DNA of 40,995 nt from a bacterium MnTg02 (GTDB taxonomy: Bacteria; Pseudomonadota; Alphaproteobacteria; Rhizobiales; BFAS01), in NCBI GenBank assembly GCA_008974985.1, contig BFAS01000036.1, positions 1 to 40,995 on the forward strand, given 5' to 3'. The notes under the pieces were generated by a model, which did not search any database, had not been told where the DNA came from, and saw nothing but the letters and a program-made list of their open reading frames with translations. This document shows positions 32,655 through 40,203 of the stretch, piece by piece (positions within the stretch are counted from its first letter, which is position 1; every line of letters begins with the position of its first letter). Made by a program: the position numbers and the translations under genes.

Positions 32655-34439
32655 CTAGGGCCTTGCCTCTGCCCACCACGAATCGAGCCGATAGCCGTAT
32701 AATGATGCTTTATCAGGATGGCGCAAATGATTCCAGCGCGCCACCCACTGGCGCGGCAAGTGGAACAGCGGCAGGACGTAGCGGCCGGACAGCAGAACCC
32801 GGTCGAGAGCTCTGACGGCGGAAACGAATTGAGTCCGGTTTTTTGCTGCGAGCAAGGCGTGGATCATGGCATCGACGGCGGGGCTTTGAATGCCGGCAAA
32901 GTTGAATGTGCCCTCGGTTGCCGCGGCTTTGCTGCTCCATCGGAAATTCTGCTCGTTTCCTGGTGAAAGAGAAGCCGTCCAGTGATTTTGGATCATGTCG
33001 AAATCATAGGAGGTCTTGCGCCGCTGATATTGTGATGAGTCCACCTGGCGAATCTCGGCCTCTATGCCTGCTCGCTTAAGGGCGCGGGCAAAACTCAAGA
33101 GCAAACGCTCCTGGGCGCGTGTCGCGGCGAGGATTTCAAACCGGAAAGGTTTTTGGCTGGCTTTGTGGATAAGTTTGCCACCCTTGAGCACAAAGCCCGC
33201 ATTCTCGAAAAGAGCGAGCGCTTGACGCAGGTTCCTCCGATTTCGGCCGGTTCCGCTGCTGACGGGCGCTTTATGTGTTCCGTTCAGAACGTCGGGATCG
33301 ACCTCATTAGCAAAGGCGGCCAAAAGTTTGCGTTCATAATCGTCCGCCGGCCGGCCATGAGAGGACAGCTCAGAACGGGAGAAATAGCTCTGCGTGCGTG
33401 AATAGAGCCCGTGATAAAGGTTTTTGTTCATCCACTCGAAATCGAAGAGCAGGGTGATGGCTTTGCGCACGCGCTTGTCGGCGAAAATCGGCCGGCGCGT
33501 ATTGAACACAAGCGCCGACATGCCGGCCGGGATCGCCAGATCAAATTGTTCCTTTTCGACGCGCCCATCCTTCGCGGCCGGAAAATCATAAGCCAACGAC
33601 CATTGTCCGGGATCGGTTTCGGAGCGGATGTCAATTAGACCCTTCTTGAACCCCTCGAAAAGTGAATTGCTGTCGCGGTAATAGTCGAAACGGATTTCGT
33701 CAAAATTGAACCGGCCGCGATTGGCCGGGATGCTATGTCCCCAATAATTCGGATTTCGGCGGTAGGCGATGCGCATGCCTGGATCGATCTTGTCAACCAG
33801 ATAGGGGCCGCTGCCGATGGGTGCTGTTAGGCTCGTTTTTTCAAACGACTCTGGGCTGACATGGCGTTTCGGCAGGATCGGCATCAGGCCCATAATCAGC
33901 GGCATTTCCCGGTCGCCATCCGCGCTGAAGTGAAATTTGATTGTGTCGCTGCCGATCCTCTCGATCCGCGCGACCTTAGCGTAATAAAACCGGTGATTGG
34001 GGCGCCCTTTGTCGCGCAGCAGCGCGTGGGAGAAAACCACATCGTCTACCGTTACCGGCGTGCCATCCGAAAAAGCTGCTTCCTTGCGCAGCGTAAACGA
34101 TACCCAACTTCGATCATCGGGTGTCTCGACGGTTTCGGCCAGCAGGCCATAGAGCGAGAAGGGTTCGTCGAATGCGCGCGCCATCAGGCTTTCATAGACA
34201 TAGCCGCGAATTCCGGCCGCCGAGACGCCTTTGATGATGAGCGGATTGAGGCTGTCGAAACTGCCAACAGCCGCAAGATTTAAGCGCCCGCCCTTGGGCG
34301 CGGCTGGATTGACATAGGAGAAGTGTTTGAAGCCGGGGCCGTGCTTGAGAGAACCATGCATGGCGATCCCGTGCGCGGGCTCGGCCGTGGCGGGACTTGC
34401 AAAAAGCACAAGCGCGGCAATGGCGAAGAGGTATCTCAT
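32655..34439 (-). CDS. yejA: Oligopeptide-type ABC transporter substrate-binding protein, YejA-like
   Basis: A 594-residue family 5 extracellular solute-binding protein. A signal peptide (MRYLFAIAALVLFASPATAE) is followed by HGIAMHGSLKHGPGFKHFSYVNPAAPKGG, a block typical of YejA, the binding protein for microcin C and certain peptides. Further landmarks are LNPLIIKG, FSDGTPVTVDDVVFS, GSGPYLVDKIDPGMRIAYRRNPNYWG and FRWSSKAAATEGTFNFAGI. It should bind peptides in the periplasm. No permease or ATPase (yejB, yejE, yejF) lies within the window on either side, so it is an orphan binding protein here. The specific YejA assignment is by resemblance. Confidence 0.9.
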   Translation of the reverse strand: MRYLFAIAALVLFASPATAEPAHGIAMHGSLKHGPGFKHFSYVNPAAPKGGRLNLAAVGSFDSLNPLIIKGVSAAGIRGYVYESLMARAFDEPFSLYGLLAETVETPDDRSWVSFTLRKEAAFSDGTPVTVDDVVFSHALLRDKGRPNHRFYYAKVARIERIGSDTIKFHFSADGDREMPLIMGLMPILPKRHVSPESFEKTSLTAPIGSGPYLVDKIDPGMRIAYRRNPNYWGHSIPANRGRFNFDEIRFDYYRDSNSLFEGFKKGLIDIRSETDPGQWSLAYDFPAAKDGRVEKEQFDLAIPAGMSALVFNTRRPIFADKRVRKAITLLFDFEWMNKNLYHGLYSRTQSYFSRSELSSHGRPADDYERKLLAAFANEVDPDVLNGTHKAPVSSGTGRNRRNLRQALALFENAGFVLKGGKLIHKASQKPFRFEILAATRAQERLLLSFARALKRAGIEAEIRQVDSSQYQRRKTSYDFDMIQNHWTASLSPGNEQNFRWSSKAAATEGTFNFAGIQSPAVDAMIHALLAAKNRTQFVSAVRALDRVLLSGRYVLPLFHLPRQWVARWNHLRHPDKASLYGYRLDSWWAEARP

Positions 34440-34913
34440 TGGCTCTTCTTACCTGTGTACAATTCGAAAAAACGTGCCCCTATTCACGATTTTTCTGTGT
34501 CAAATAATCTTGAGCAAATCACCGCGAAAGATTTTTTCCCGGCAAAAAATCAGGCCGTTCGTGCGTCCGGAGATCCTATTCAAATTCTCTCGGTTGCGTC
34601 TAGTCTGCCTGAATTATCAAAGACATATCATAGCTAGCATCAACGCCAATCCAGTCGAGATAATGACATTCACGGCCCGCGTGGGCGATCGATTTTTGCG
34701 CCGGCGTCAAAGTGTCTTTGGTGTCACGGTCGGTGGATTTGGGATTAAGACATGGCGTATGTTAGATTAATCGCCACGTGAATGCCGCAATTCGATGCAT
34801 TTGAGCGCGCTAAACAGCGCCATGAGGTGCACTAATTTAGTATTGAGAGGGCAGAGCTCCGGGCTCTGGCTATGAAAGGTTTTATCTTCATGTTGACGAC
34901 ACTGAGGCTAGGA
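34440..34913. other. Intergenic region without recognised gene
   Basis: About 470 bases lie between the divergent YejA-like and IalB-family genes. I see no gene, no tRNA and no clear hairpin. The stretch presumably contains the two divergent promoters. The last 42 bases could be coding if the IalB-family gene starts at 34872. Confidence 0.4.
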
Positions 34914-35687
34914 ATGACAAAGCGGCCGCCCTCAGCGAGGAGTTGCCTGACACGAGCTGCATTGATGGTTCTGTTGCTTGTTCCTTTCGCGAGTACTGTG
35001 CATGCACAAAAGGCCGCGAAGGGAAAACAGGATAAGAGTCCCGCTCAGAAGATCAGCAAGCCATCTTGGATAAAGATATGTCCCAAGCAGGAAAAAGACT
35101 TCAAGGTTTGCATTGTGCAGGTCGATGGCTTGAACTCAATTACAGGGCAACCTTATTCGCCCGTATCCGTTGAGATCGTTTTAAAGGGCAAGGAACAGAA
35201 GACGCAGCTCATAGCCAGTTTCCAGCACATTATGCCGGCGATTGTTTCTGTGACGGATAAGAAGACAAAAAAGAAAAGAAACGTGCTTAGAGCGTCAGCG
35301 CCGAGAATTAGGATACAAGCGGGTGTTCGCTATCAGATCGACAAACAGAAATACGTCGATATGAAATTCTTATGGTGCGACCAAGTTGGATGCCTTGCCG
35401 GAGGGGAGGCAAAGGACGATCTCGTCAAGAGTTTGAAAAACGGCAAAATCATTGTTGTTGCCATCATGAACAACGAACGGCTCATGCCCGTACCTGTCCC
35501 ACTTAAAGGTTTCAAAGAGGCTTTTGACGGTCCGCCGTTGGAGATCAAGGCGTTTCAGAAAAGAATTCAAGCGCGTATTCAACAATTCAGAATTGCAGCT
35601 GCATCTGCGCAGAAAAGGGCGAAAGCAAATGCGGCGGCAGCGGCGGCAGCGGCGGCAAAAGCAGGGACAACGGTGAAGAAGAAGTAG
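34914..35687 (+). CDS. Invasion-associated locus B (IalB) family periplasmic protein
   Basis: About 257 residues. The signal peptide MTKRPPSARSCLTRAALMVLLLV ends at VHAQ. The mature part carries the IalB pattern: WIKICPKQEKDFKVCIVQVDG, then LIASFQHIMPAIVSV, RIRIQAGVRYQID, and MKFLWCDQVGCLAGGEAKDDLVKSLKNGKIIVVAIMNN, with four cysteines in two close pairs likely to form disulfides. The C-terminal 40 residues are a Lys/Ala/Gln-rich helix with a run of nine alanines and a KKK end. IalB proteins are envelope proteins of unsettled function, first linked to erythrocyte invasion in Bartonella but common in free-living relatives. The ATG at 34914 follows GAGGCTAGGA; an in-frame ATG at 34872 is possible but lengthens the signal region. 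Confidence 0.85.
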   Translation: MTKRPPSARSCLTRAALMVLLLVPFASTVHAQKAAKGKQDKSPAQKISKPSWIKICPKQEKDFKVCIVQVDGLNSITGQPYSPVSVEIVLKGKEQKTQLIASFQHIMPAIVSVTDKKTKKKRNVLRASAPRIRIQAGVRYQIDKQKYVDMKFLWCDQVGCLAGGEAKDDLVKSLKNGKIIVVAIMNNERLMPVPVPLKGFKEAFDGPPLEIKAFQKRIQARIQQFRIAAASAQKRAKANAAAAAAAAAKAGTTVKKK

Positions 35688-35704
35688 GGTAGGCTGAAAT
35701 ATTG

Positions 35705-35739
35705 GTCTGGCTGCTTCGAAAATATAGAAGCGGCCAGAC
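35705..35739 (+). terminator. Hairpin downstream of the IalB-family gene
   Basis: GTCTGGC-T-GCTTC and GAAGC-G-GCCAGAC form a 13-bp stem (one T-G pair) around a 9-base loop, starting 18 bases after the stop codon. The following ATTTATGG is a poor T-run, so termination strength is uncertain, but position and stem quality fit a transcription terminator. Confidence 0.55.
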
Positions 35740-35875
35740 ATTTATGGAATGGCTGGTTTGTGTGAGGCCGTTCCAGCAAGCGGCGCGTGCCAGCCGCGCA
35801 CGGCAATTCCAGAAAAAGCGCTATCCCTCAGCGATCAATTATTCGTATGTCCACCGACGTTTGCTGCTGCCGGGT

Positions 35876-36208
35876 TCAATGTTCCTGTACAAAACGAAAT
35901 CGATAGATTCCGCCATCGAGGTCATCGAACAGCTCAGAAACTTGCGGATGCCGGACTGGCTCGCCGGAAAAGTCCGGAATGAGATTTTGTTCCGAAACAT
36001 AGGCGATATATTCCGTGTCGTCATTCTCGGCGAGGAGATGATAGTAAGGTTGATCCTTGGCTGGCCGGACTTCCTCAGGAATCGAAAGCCACCAATCATC
36101 GGTATTGCTGAACGTCGGATCGACGTCGAAAACAACACCGCGAAAGGCATAGATCCGGTGCTTGACGACTTGACCCAGTTGGTATTTGGCTATTTTGTTG
36201 TTTTCCAT
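35876..36208 (-). CDS. hspQ: Heat shock protein HspQ (YccV-like, hemimethylated DNA-binding family)
   Basis: About 110 residues. The blocks YQLGQVVKHRIYAFRGVVFDVDP, NTDDWWLSIPEEVRPAKDQPYYHLLAEND and TEYIAYVSEQNLIPDFSGEPVRHPQV are diagnostic for HspQ. In enterobacteria HspQ is a heat-shock protein linked to stability of DnaA variants and to Lon. The start at 36208 (MENNKIAKYQ) matches the usual N-terminal length; an in-frame ATG at 36223 would add five residues. A 196-residue open frame on the opposite strand covers this gene but has no recognisable content. Confidence 0.93.
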   Translation of the reverse strand: MENNKIAKYQLGQVVKHRIYAFRGVVFDVDPTFSNTDDWWLSIPEEVRPAKDQPYYHLLAENDDTEYIAYVSEQNLIPDFSGEPVRHPQVSELFDDLDGGIYRFRFVQEH

Positions 36209-36259
36209 AATACGCACGACCATAAAAGCAGCAAAGGCATCTTAATGCGATATCATGGT

Positions 36260-36271
36260 GTTTGGCCAAAC
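36260..36271. promoter_or_regulatory. Short perfect palindrome between hspQ and mcl1
   Basis: GTTTGGCCAAAC is a perfect 12-base palindrome, 52 bases upstream of the hspQ start at 36208. It could be a regulator site for hspQ. No supporting -10/-35 arrangement was identified, so this is a motif observation only. Confidence 0.2.
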
Positions 36272-36317
36272 CGCAATAGTAATTTGACGTAATCGCTCAT
36301 CAAATGCCGGTGCGGTA

Positions 36318-37343
36318 CTAACCGTCTTTCTCGCGCACGAGATTTGCCAAATCGACGATGACTTTGGCCTGCTTCCAAGTCGCGTCATCTTGCATTTTGC
36401 CGTCAATCATGACAGCTCCTGTGCCATCCGGCATCGCTTCCAGAATCCTCTCCGCAAATTCGATTTCTTGGGCTTCGGGGCTGAAAACCCGCCTCGCAAT
36501 CTCGATTTGGCTCGGGTGAAGGGACCACGCACCAACGCACCCTTGCAGGAACGCATTGCGGAACTGCGCCTCGCAGGCGTCGGCGTCAGCAAAATCTCCG
36601 AATGGTCCGTAAAATGGCTTGAGGCCATAAGAGACACAGGCGTCGACCATGCGTCCAATCGTGTAGTGCCAAAGATCTTGTTGAACGAATTGACGCTCAC
36701 CATTCTGAGGCGCGTCCGTCAGCACGCCATAGAACGGGTGACCGCCGCCAACGCGCGTGGTTTTCATACCGCGTGAGGCCGCAAGATCCGCCGGACCAAG
36801 ACTCATCCCATGCATCCGCGGGCTTGCCGCTGCGATCGCCTCAACATTCTTAACGCCTTCCGCCGTTTCGAGAATGGCATGAATGAGGATGGGTTTTGCA
36901 ATATCGTGCCGCGCCTCAAGTTGGGCCAAGAGTTGATCGAGATAGTGAATATCCCAAGGCCCTTCGACCATAGGCAACATGATCACATCCAACGCGTTTC
37001 CGGCTGCGGCGACAATCTCGCTCACATCATCGAGAGCCCAGGGACTTTTCAAACTGTTGATACGTGTCCAAAGAGATGTCGCGCCGAATTGGTGCGATTG
37101 GGCGATCTCGATAAAACCCTTGCGTGCCGCCTCCTTGGCGTCGGCGGGAATTGCGTCCTCCAGATTACCAAGCAGGACGTCAACCTGACCGATGAGGTTT
37201 GGTATCTTTGCTTTAATTTTGTCGATATGGGGCGGGATGAAATGGATCATGCGCTCAAGCCGCACCGGCAGTTGCCTCAGGGGCTGAGGCGCGCCGATGG
37301 TCAAAGGGTCATAGAAGCGGGAGGGGGACTTCTGAGTCGGCAT
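36318..37343 (-). CDS. mcl1: L-malyl-CoA/beta-methylmalyl-CoA lyase (HpcH/HpaI-CitE superfamily)
   Basis: A 341-residue CoA-ester lyase of the TIM-barrel CitE superfamily. [20 protein letters not shown] near the start, [23 protein letters not shown] (acidic metal-site region), [50 protein letters not shown], and [19 protein letters not shown] follow the family order, ending [18 protein letters not shown]. The enzyme reversibly cleaves beta-methylmalyl-CoA to propionyl-CoA and glyoxylate, and malyl-CoA to acetyl-CoA and glyoxylate. In many alphaproteobacteria it serves the ethylmalonyl-CoA pathway for acetyl-CoA assimilation. AAAGGA precedes the ATG. No other genes of that pathway lie in the window, so the pathway is inferred from this gene only. 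Confidence 0.9.
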   Translation of the reverse strand: MPTQKSPSRFYDPLTIGAPQPLRQLPVRLERMIHFIPPHIDKIKAKIPNLIGQVDVLLGNLEDAIPADAKEAARKGFIEIAQSHQFGATSLWTRINSLKSPWALDDVSEIVAAAGNALDVIMLPMVEGPWDIHYLDQLLAQLEARHDIAKPILIHAILETAEGVKNVEAIAAASPRMHGMSLGPADLAASRGMKTTRVGGGHPFYGVLTDAPQNGERQFVQQDLWHYTIGRMVDACVSYGLKPFYGPFGDFADADACEAQFRNAFLQGCVGAWSLHPSQIEIARRVFSPEAQEIEFAERILEAMPDGTGAVMIDGKMQDDATWKQAKVIVDLANLVREKDG

Positions 37344-37380
37344 GTTTCAATCCTTTAATTTATGGTTGCGCGTGCAGCGT

Positions 37381-38280
37381 TTATGACCAACGCCTATTTG
37401 ACCACATCCACTGCTCCGGATATTCGCGGATCCACTCCTCAAACTGCTTATGCATTGCGGCAGTTATCACACGAACATCCTCTTGCGGGTCATCGGTTCG
37501 CGGCACTTTGAGTTCTTTGATCTCGACCGCGAATTGGCACTTATTGTCTTTTCGCACACAGCGTCCCATCCACATTCGGGCGCCAAGGCGCCGCGCGAGC
37601 ATGGCGGGAAAGGGCGTCGATGGTGCGGGATGGCCAAAAAACGGCACGTCAATGCCTTTCTTTTCGTAAAGATCACATAGAAAGCCGAGCCTGCCCCCTT
37701 GGCGCAGATAACTGCCGATCATGCGGGCGGTATCGTGCCCGGCGAGGTTTCCCTTCATCTTGCCTTTTGCAAAGAGGCCGCCGGGGTATAGCTCGGTCCG
37801 CATACTGCGCAAATAAAGATCGACGAACGGGTTCTTAACCAGACGGTAGACGGCGGCCGGTTTGGTCCCCGCTCTGGCCATCGGCCACATGGAGAGTTCC
37901 CAATTGCCCGTATGAAGCGACACACAGATTGCTGGTCCCATTTTTGATTTATAGCGTTTGAGCACATACTCCGTCCTATTCTCGATCCGCTCCGGCTGTT
38001 TCAGGAGGCGGTCGAGCTGCATCGTTTCGGCCATCACGCGGCCGAGGTTAGCCCACATATCAAGTGCAATCTGCTCTCGTTCCTCAGGGGTCTTTTCAGG
38101 ATAAGCGCGCGCCAGATTATCAAGGGCCCGGCGATGCCGTCTGCCGCGTGGGGCAAGCACGCGCCAGGTGCGTGCGGAAATCGCCACGGCCATATCCAGG
38201 GGAAATAGTCTGACGAACTCAATAATGGCTCTGAGAGCAAAATATTCGAGCCTGTAGCGAAGAAGGAGAAGTGGACTCAT
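37381..38280 (-). CDS. LpxL/HtrB-family lysophospholipid acyltransferase
   Basis: A 299-residue lipid acyltransferase of the LpxL/HtrB (Lip_A_acyltrans) family. A hydrophobic N-terminal anchor (about 12-38) precedes RRHRRALDNLARAYPEKTPEEREQIALDMWANLGRVMAE. The catalytic H-x4-E motif is HTGNWE (His123 to Glu128). GGRLGFLCDLYEKKGIDVPFFG and the terminal YPEQWMWSNRRW are also typical of the family. It should transfer an acyl chain from acyl-ACP to lipid A or a lysolipid at the inner membrane; which acceptor cannot be told. No other lipid A genes are adjacent. Confidence 0.9.
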   Translation of the reverse strand: MSPLLLLRYRLEYFALRAIIEFVRLFPLDMAVAISARTWRVLAPRGRRHRRALDNLARAYPEKTPEEREQIALDMWANLGRVMAETMQLDRLLKQPERIENRTEYVLKRYKSKMGPAICVSLHTGNWELSMWPMARAGTKPAAVYRLVKNPFVDLYLRSMRTELYPGGLFAKGKMKGNLAGHDTARMIGSYLRQGGRLGFLCDLYEKKGIDVPFFGHPAPSTPFPAMLARRLGARMWMGRCVRKDNKCQFAVEIKELKVPRTDDPQEDVRVITAAMHKQFEEWIREYPEQWMWSNRRWS

Positions 38281-38454
38281 AAGTGGGGTCCTATGATCTG
38301 AACAAATCGCATCCCGTTTGGTGCTCCGGGAAAAGGCAGGCGTTAACTCGTATGTTACTCTGGTAGGTTACTGGGGCTGGATGGGCTCTGTTGGCAAGCC
38401 AAAAGCAGTCCGTCAAGTGCGCTTGTACTGCAGCCGGGCAGCTTTGAGCTCTTT

Positions 38455-38607
38455 GCCTGAACTTTATTCGTGTTTGGCCTGAACTTTATTCGTGTTTGGC
38501 CTGAACTTTATTCGTGTTTGGCCTGAACTTTATTCGTGTTTGGCCTGAACTTTATTCATGTTTGGCCTGAACTTTATTCATGTTTGGCCTGAACTTATTC
38601 ATGTTTG
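38455..38607. repeat. Tandem repeat array, seven units of 22 bp
   Basis: The unit begins GCCTGAACTTTATTC and ends GTGTTTG or ATGTTTG. Units start at 38455, 38477, 38499, 38521, 38543, 38565 and 38587. The first four are identical, with CG before TGTTTG; units 5 and 6 have CA there. Unit 7 also has CA and lacks one T (21 bp). Unit 7 contains the last codons and stop of the UbiH-family gene (minus strand), so the array looks like successive duplication of the gene's 3' end. The flanking 38281-38454 stretch holds no visible gene. Confidence 0.95.
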
Positions 38608-39887
38608 GACGGTGCTGACGCCGCATCCTGCATATGGCCCGGTGGCGTTTTTGGCATCGATGGCGCCAAGCCCTGACGCATGACAAAACGGCGCAACGGT
38701 GCGACGGCATTCAAGAGGTGAAGTCCAATGGTGCGGGCTGCCTGAACGGGGAGAAAACCAGAGAGCAAGCTGCGGTTGAGGAGGTCGACAGCCGCCGACC
38801 GGCTCCAGACGTCACCGCGCCGCCCAAAGCTATAGGCCTGCATGACGCCGCCGCCGCCAATATCGCTGCCGGTGCGTTGCGCTTCTGCTACGCAGTCAGT
38901 CAGTTGAACGATATCCCGAAATCCGAGATTCAAACCCTGGGCGCCGATGGGTGGCAGCACATGAGCGGCTTCACCAACGAGAGCGATACGCCGGCGGGCG
39001 AATGTCTTTGCGGTAAGGCCGGTGAGTGGAAAGGCCGCCCGGCTGCCGACAGCGACGACATCGCCGAGCAAGCCGTGAAGGCGGCTCTCGATGGCGCGGG
39101 CAAATTCCTCATCATCGAGGCGCATTAGGCGCTGGGCTTCGGCGGGTGTTTCAACCCAAACGAGGCTGGAATCGCGGTCGGGAAGGGGAACGGTCGTGAA
39201 CGGTCCGCTCGGCCTGTGAAATTCGGTCGAGACGTTTCGATGGTCGAGCGTGTGGGTAAAATTACAAGCGAGCGCCGTTTGCTCATAGGTCCAATTGACC
39301 GTTTCGACATTGGCGGCCGTGCGGGTGGGCGACTTGCGGCCATCAGCGCCGACGACCAGCAAGGCTTCGATTTCCTCGCCCTCGGCCGTTTCAAGGCGCA
39401 CGCACTTGGGTTGGGGCGTGATCGCGGTTACTGCCTCGGTCGCAATATGGCGCGCACGCGGTTGATTATCAAATTGGCGGTAGAGTGCGCTCACCAAGGC
39501 GCTATTTGGAACATTATATCCGAATGCCTCCAGACCGAGTTCAGAAGCGCGAAATTCGGTATCCGGTGCGCGAATGAGCCGGCCGGTATCGTCGATGATG
39601 CGGATGGCTTCAAGGGGAGCGGCGGCGGCGCAGCAAGATTTCCCTGTTCCGATTGAGTCGAGAAATTCGATCGAACCGGATAACAAGGCCGCCGTCCGTG
39701 TGTCTGGATTTGTGGCACTGGGCTTCGGTGTAGGTCCAGTACAGACGGTTTCCAAACCGAGGCCGGCGAGCGCCAGAGCGGCGGCAAGGCCGGTCGGACC
39801 CGTTCCAACGACGGCCACATCAACTGAATGAGTTGTATCGCGCCGAGCAAAGCCTATCTTGTCTTTATGTGCTGGTTGGTCTGCCAT
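38595..39887 (-). CDS. UbiH/UbiF/COQ6-family FAD-dependent hydroxylase
   Basis: A 430-residue flavoprotein monooxygenase. The dinucleotide motif GTGPTGLAAALALAG (about 28-42) binds the ADP part of FAD. GADGRKSPTR is the DG motif, and RRIALVGEAAHVLPPIGAQGLNLGFRDI is the second FAD motif with the ubiquinone-hydroxylase signature. It most likely hydroxylates the ubiquinone ring or a related aromatic, in a soluble or peripheral membrane complex. The motif GD is GE here, as in several members. Its last codons (…PSKHE, stop) lie inside the final unit of the tandem repeat, so the C-terminus may vary between strains. It is divergent from the metallo-hydrolase. Confidence 0.88.
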   Translation of the reverse strand: MADQPAHKDKIGFARRDTTHSVDVAVVGTGPTGLAAALALAGLGLETVCTGPTPKPSATNPDTRTAALLSGSIEFLDSIGTGKSCCAAAAPLEAIRIIDDTGRLIRAPDTEFRASELGLEAFGYNVPNSALVSALYRQFDNQPRARHIATEAVTAITPQPKCVRLETAEGEEIEALLVVGADGRKSPTRTAANVETVNWTYEQTALACNFTHTLDHRNVSTEFHRPSGPFTTVPLPDRDSSLVWVETPAEAQRLMRLDDEEFARAIESRLHGLLGDVVAVGSRAAFPLTGLTAKTFARRRIALVGEAAHVLPPIGAQGLNLGFRDIVQLTDCVAEAQRTGSDIGGGGVMQAYSFGRRGDVWSRSAAVDLLNRSLLSGFLPVQAARTIGLHLLNAVAPLRRFVMRQGLAPSMPKTPPGHMQDAASAPSKHE

Positions 39888-40203
39888 AGAGGCAATTATA
39901 GCGCTTAAATCCCGATCGCGACATGCGGTGGATGATAGCAGTACCGGGACAGTCCGGCTGGCTAACGTTGCGCCGCTGAATAGGACCGGGTTTGAGCCGT
40001 ATAAACCTGTCAGTAATGCGTGCTTGCCGTGGCATGGCGCAGGATAATGTGGGGCTTTACACCAATAGTCCTTGAGGCAAACTCAAGGACTATTGGCAAG
40101 CGCGACTGCGTGGTCCGCGCCAAATGGCGGTCAAGCCTGCGTGGCGCTTGAACGCCCATCGGTTATTTCTAATGATCGATGTATTAGACAATTGGAGGTC
40201 TGC
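39888..40203. other. Divergent intergenic region with structured repeat
   Basis: The 316 bases between the UbiH-family gene (leftward) and the metallo-hydrolase gene (rightward) hold structured element copy 2 at 40062-40181. The remainder presumably carries both promoters. I see no gene in it. GGAGG lies 5 bases before the metallo-hydrolase start. Confidence 0.5.
40062..40181 (+). ncRNA. Candidate structured element, copy 2 (variable perfect hairpin plus conserved tail)
   Basis: CCAATAGTCCTTGAG (40062-40076) and its exact complement (40082-40096) form a 15-bp stem with loop GCAAA. The tail then starts CAAGCGCGACTGCG as in copy 1. It has stems CGCC/GGCG (CACC/GGTG in copy 1, a compensated pair change), GGCG/CGCC and CATCGGTTATT-TCT-AATGATCGATG, which pairs over 11 positions including two G-U pairs. 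By hand alignment the tails differ by about 13 substitutions and 2 single-base gaps over about 87 positions. The element ends 22 bases before the metallo-hydrolase start. Function and transcription are unknown. Confidence 0.5.

Noticed and set aside
32651-32662. Perfect palindrome GGCCCTAGGGCC
   Set aside because: It overlaps the YejA-like stop codon and is short and GC-rich; likely chance.
35702-36292. 196-codon open frame on the plus strand
   Set aside because: It lies opposite hspQ, which shows complete family motifs on the minus strand, and its own translation has no recognisable features.
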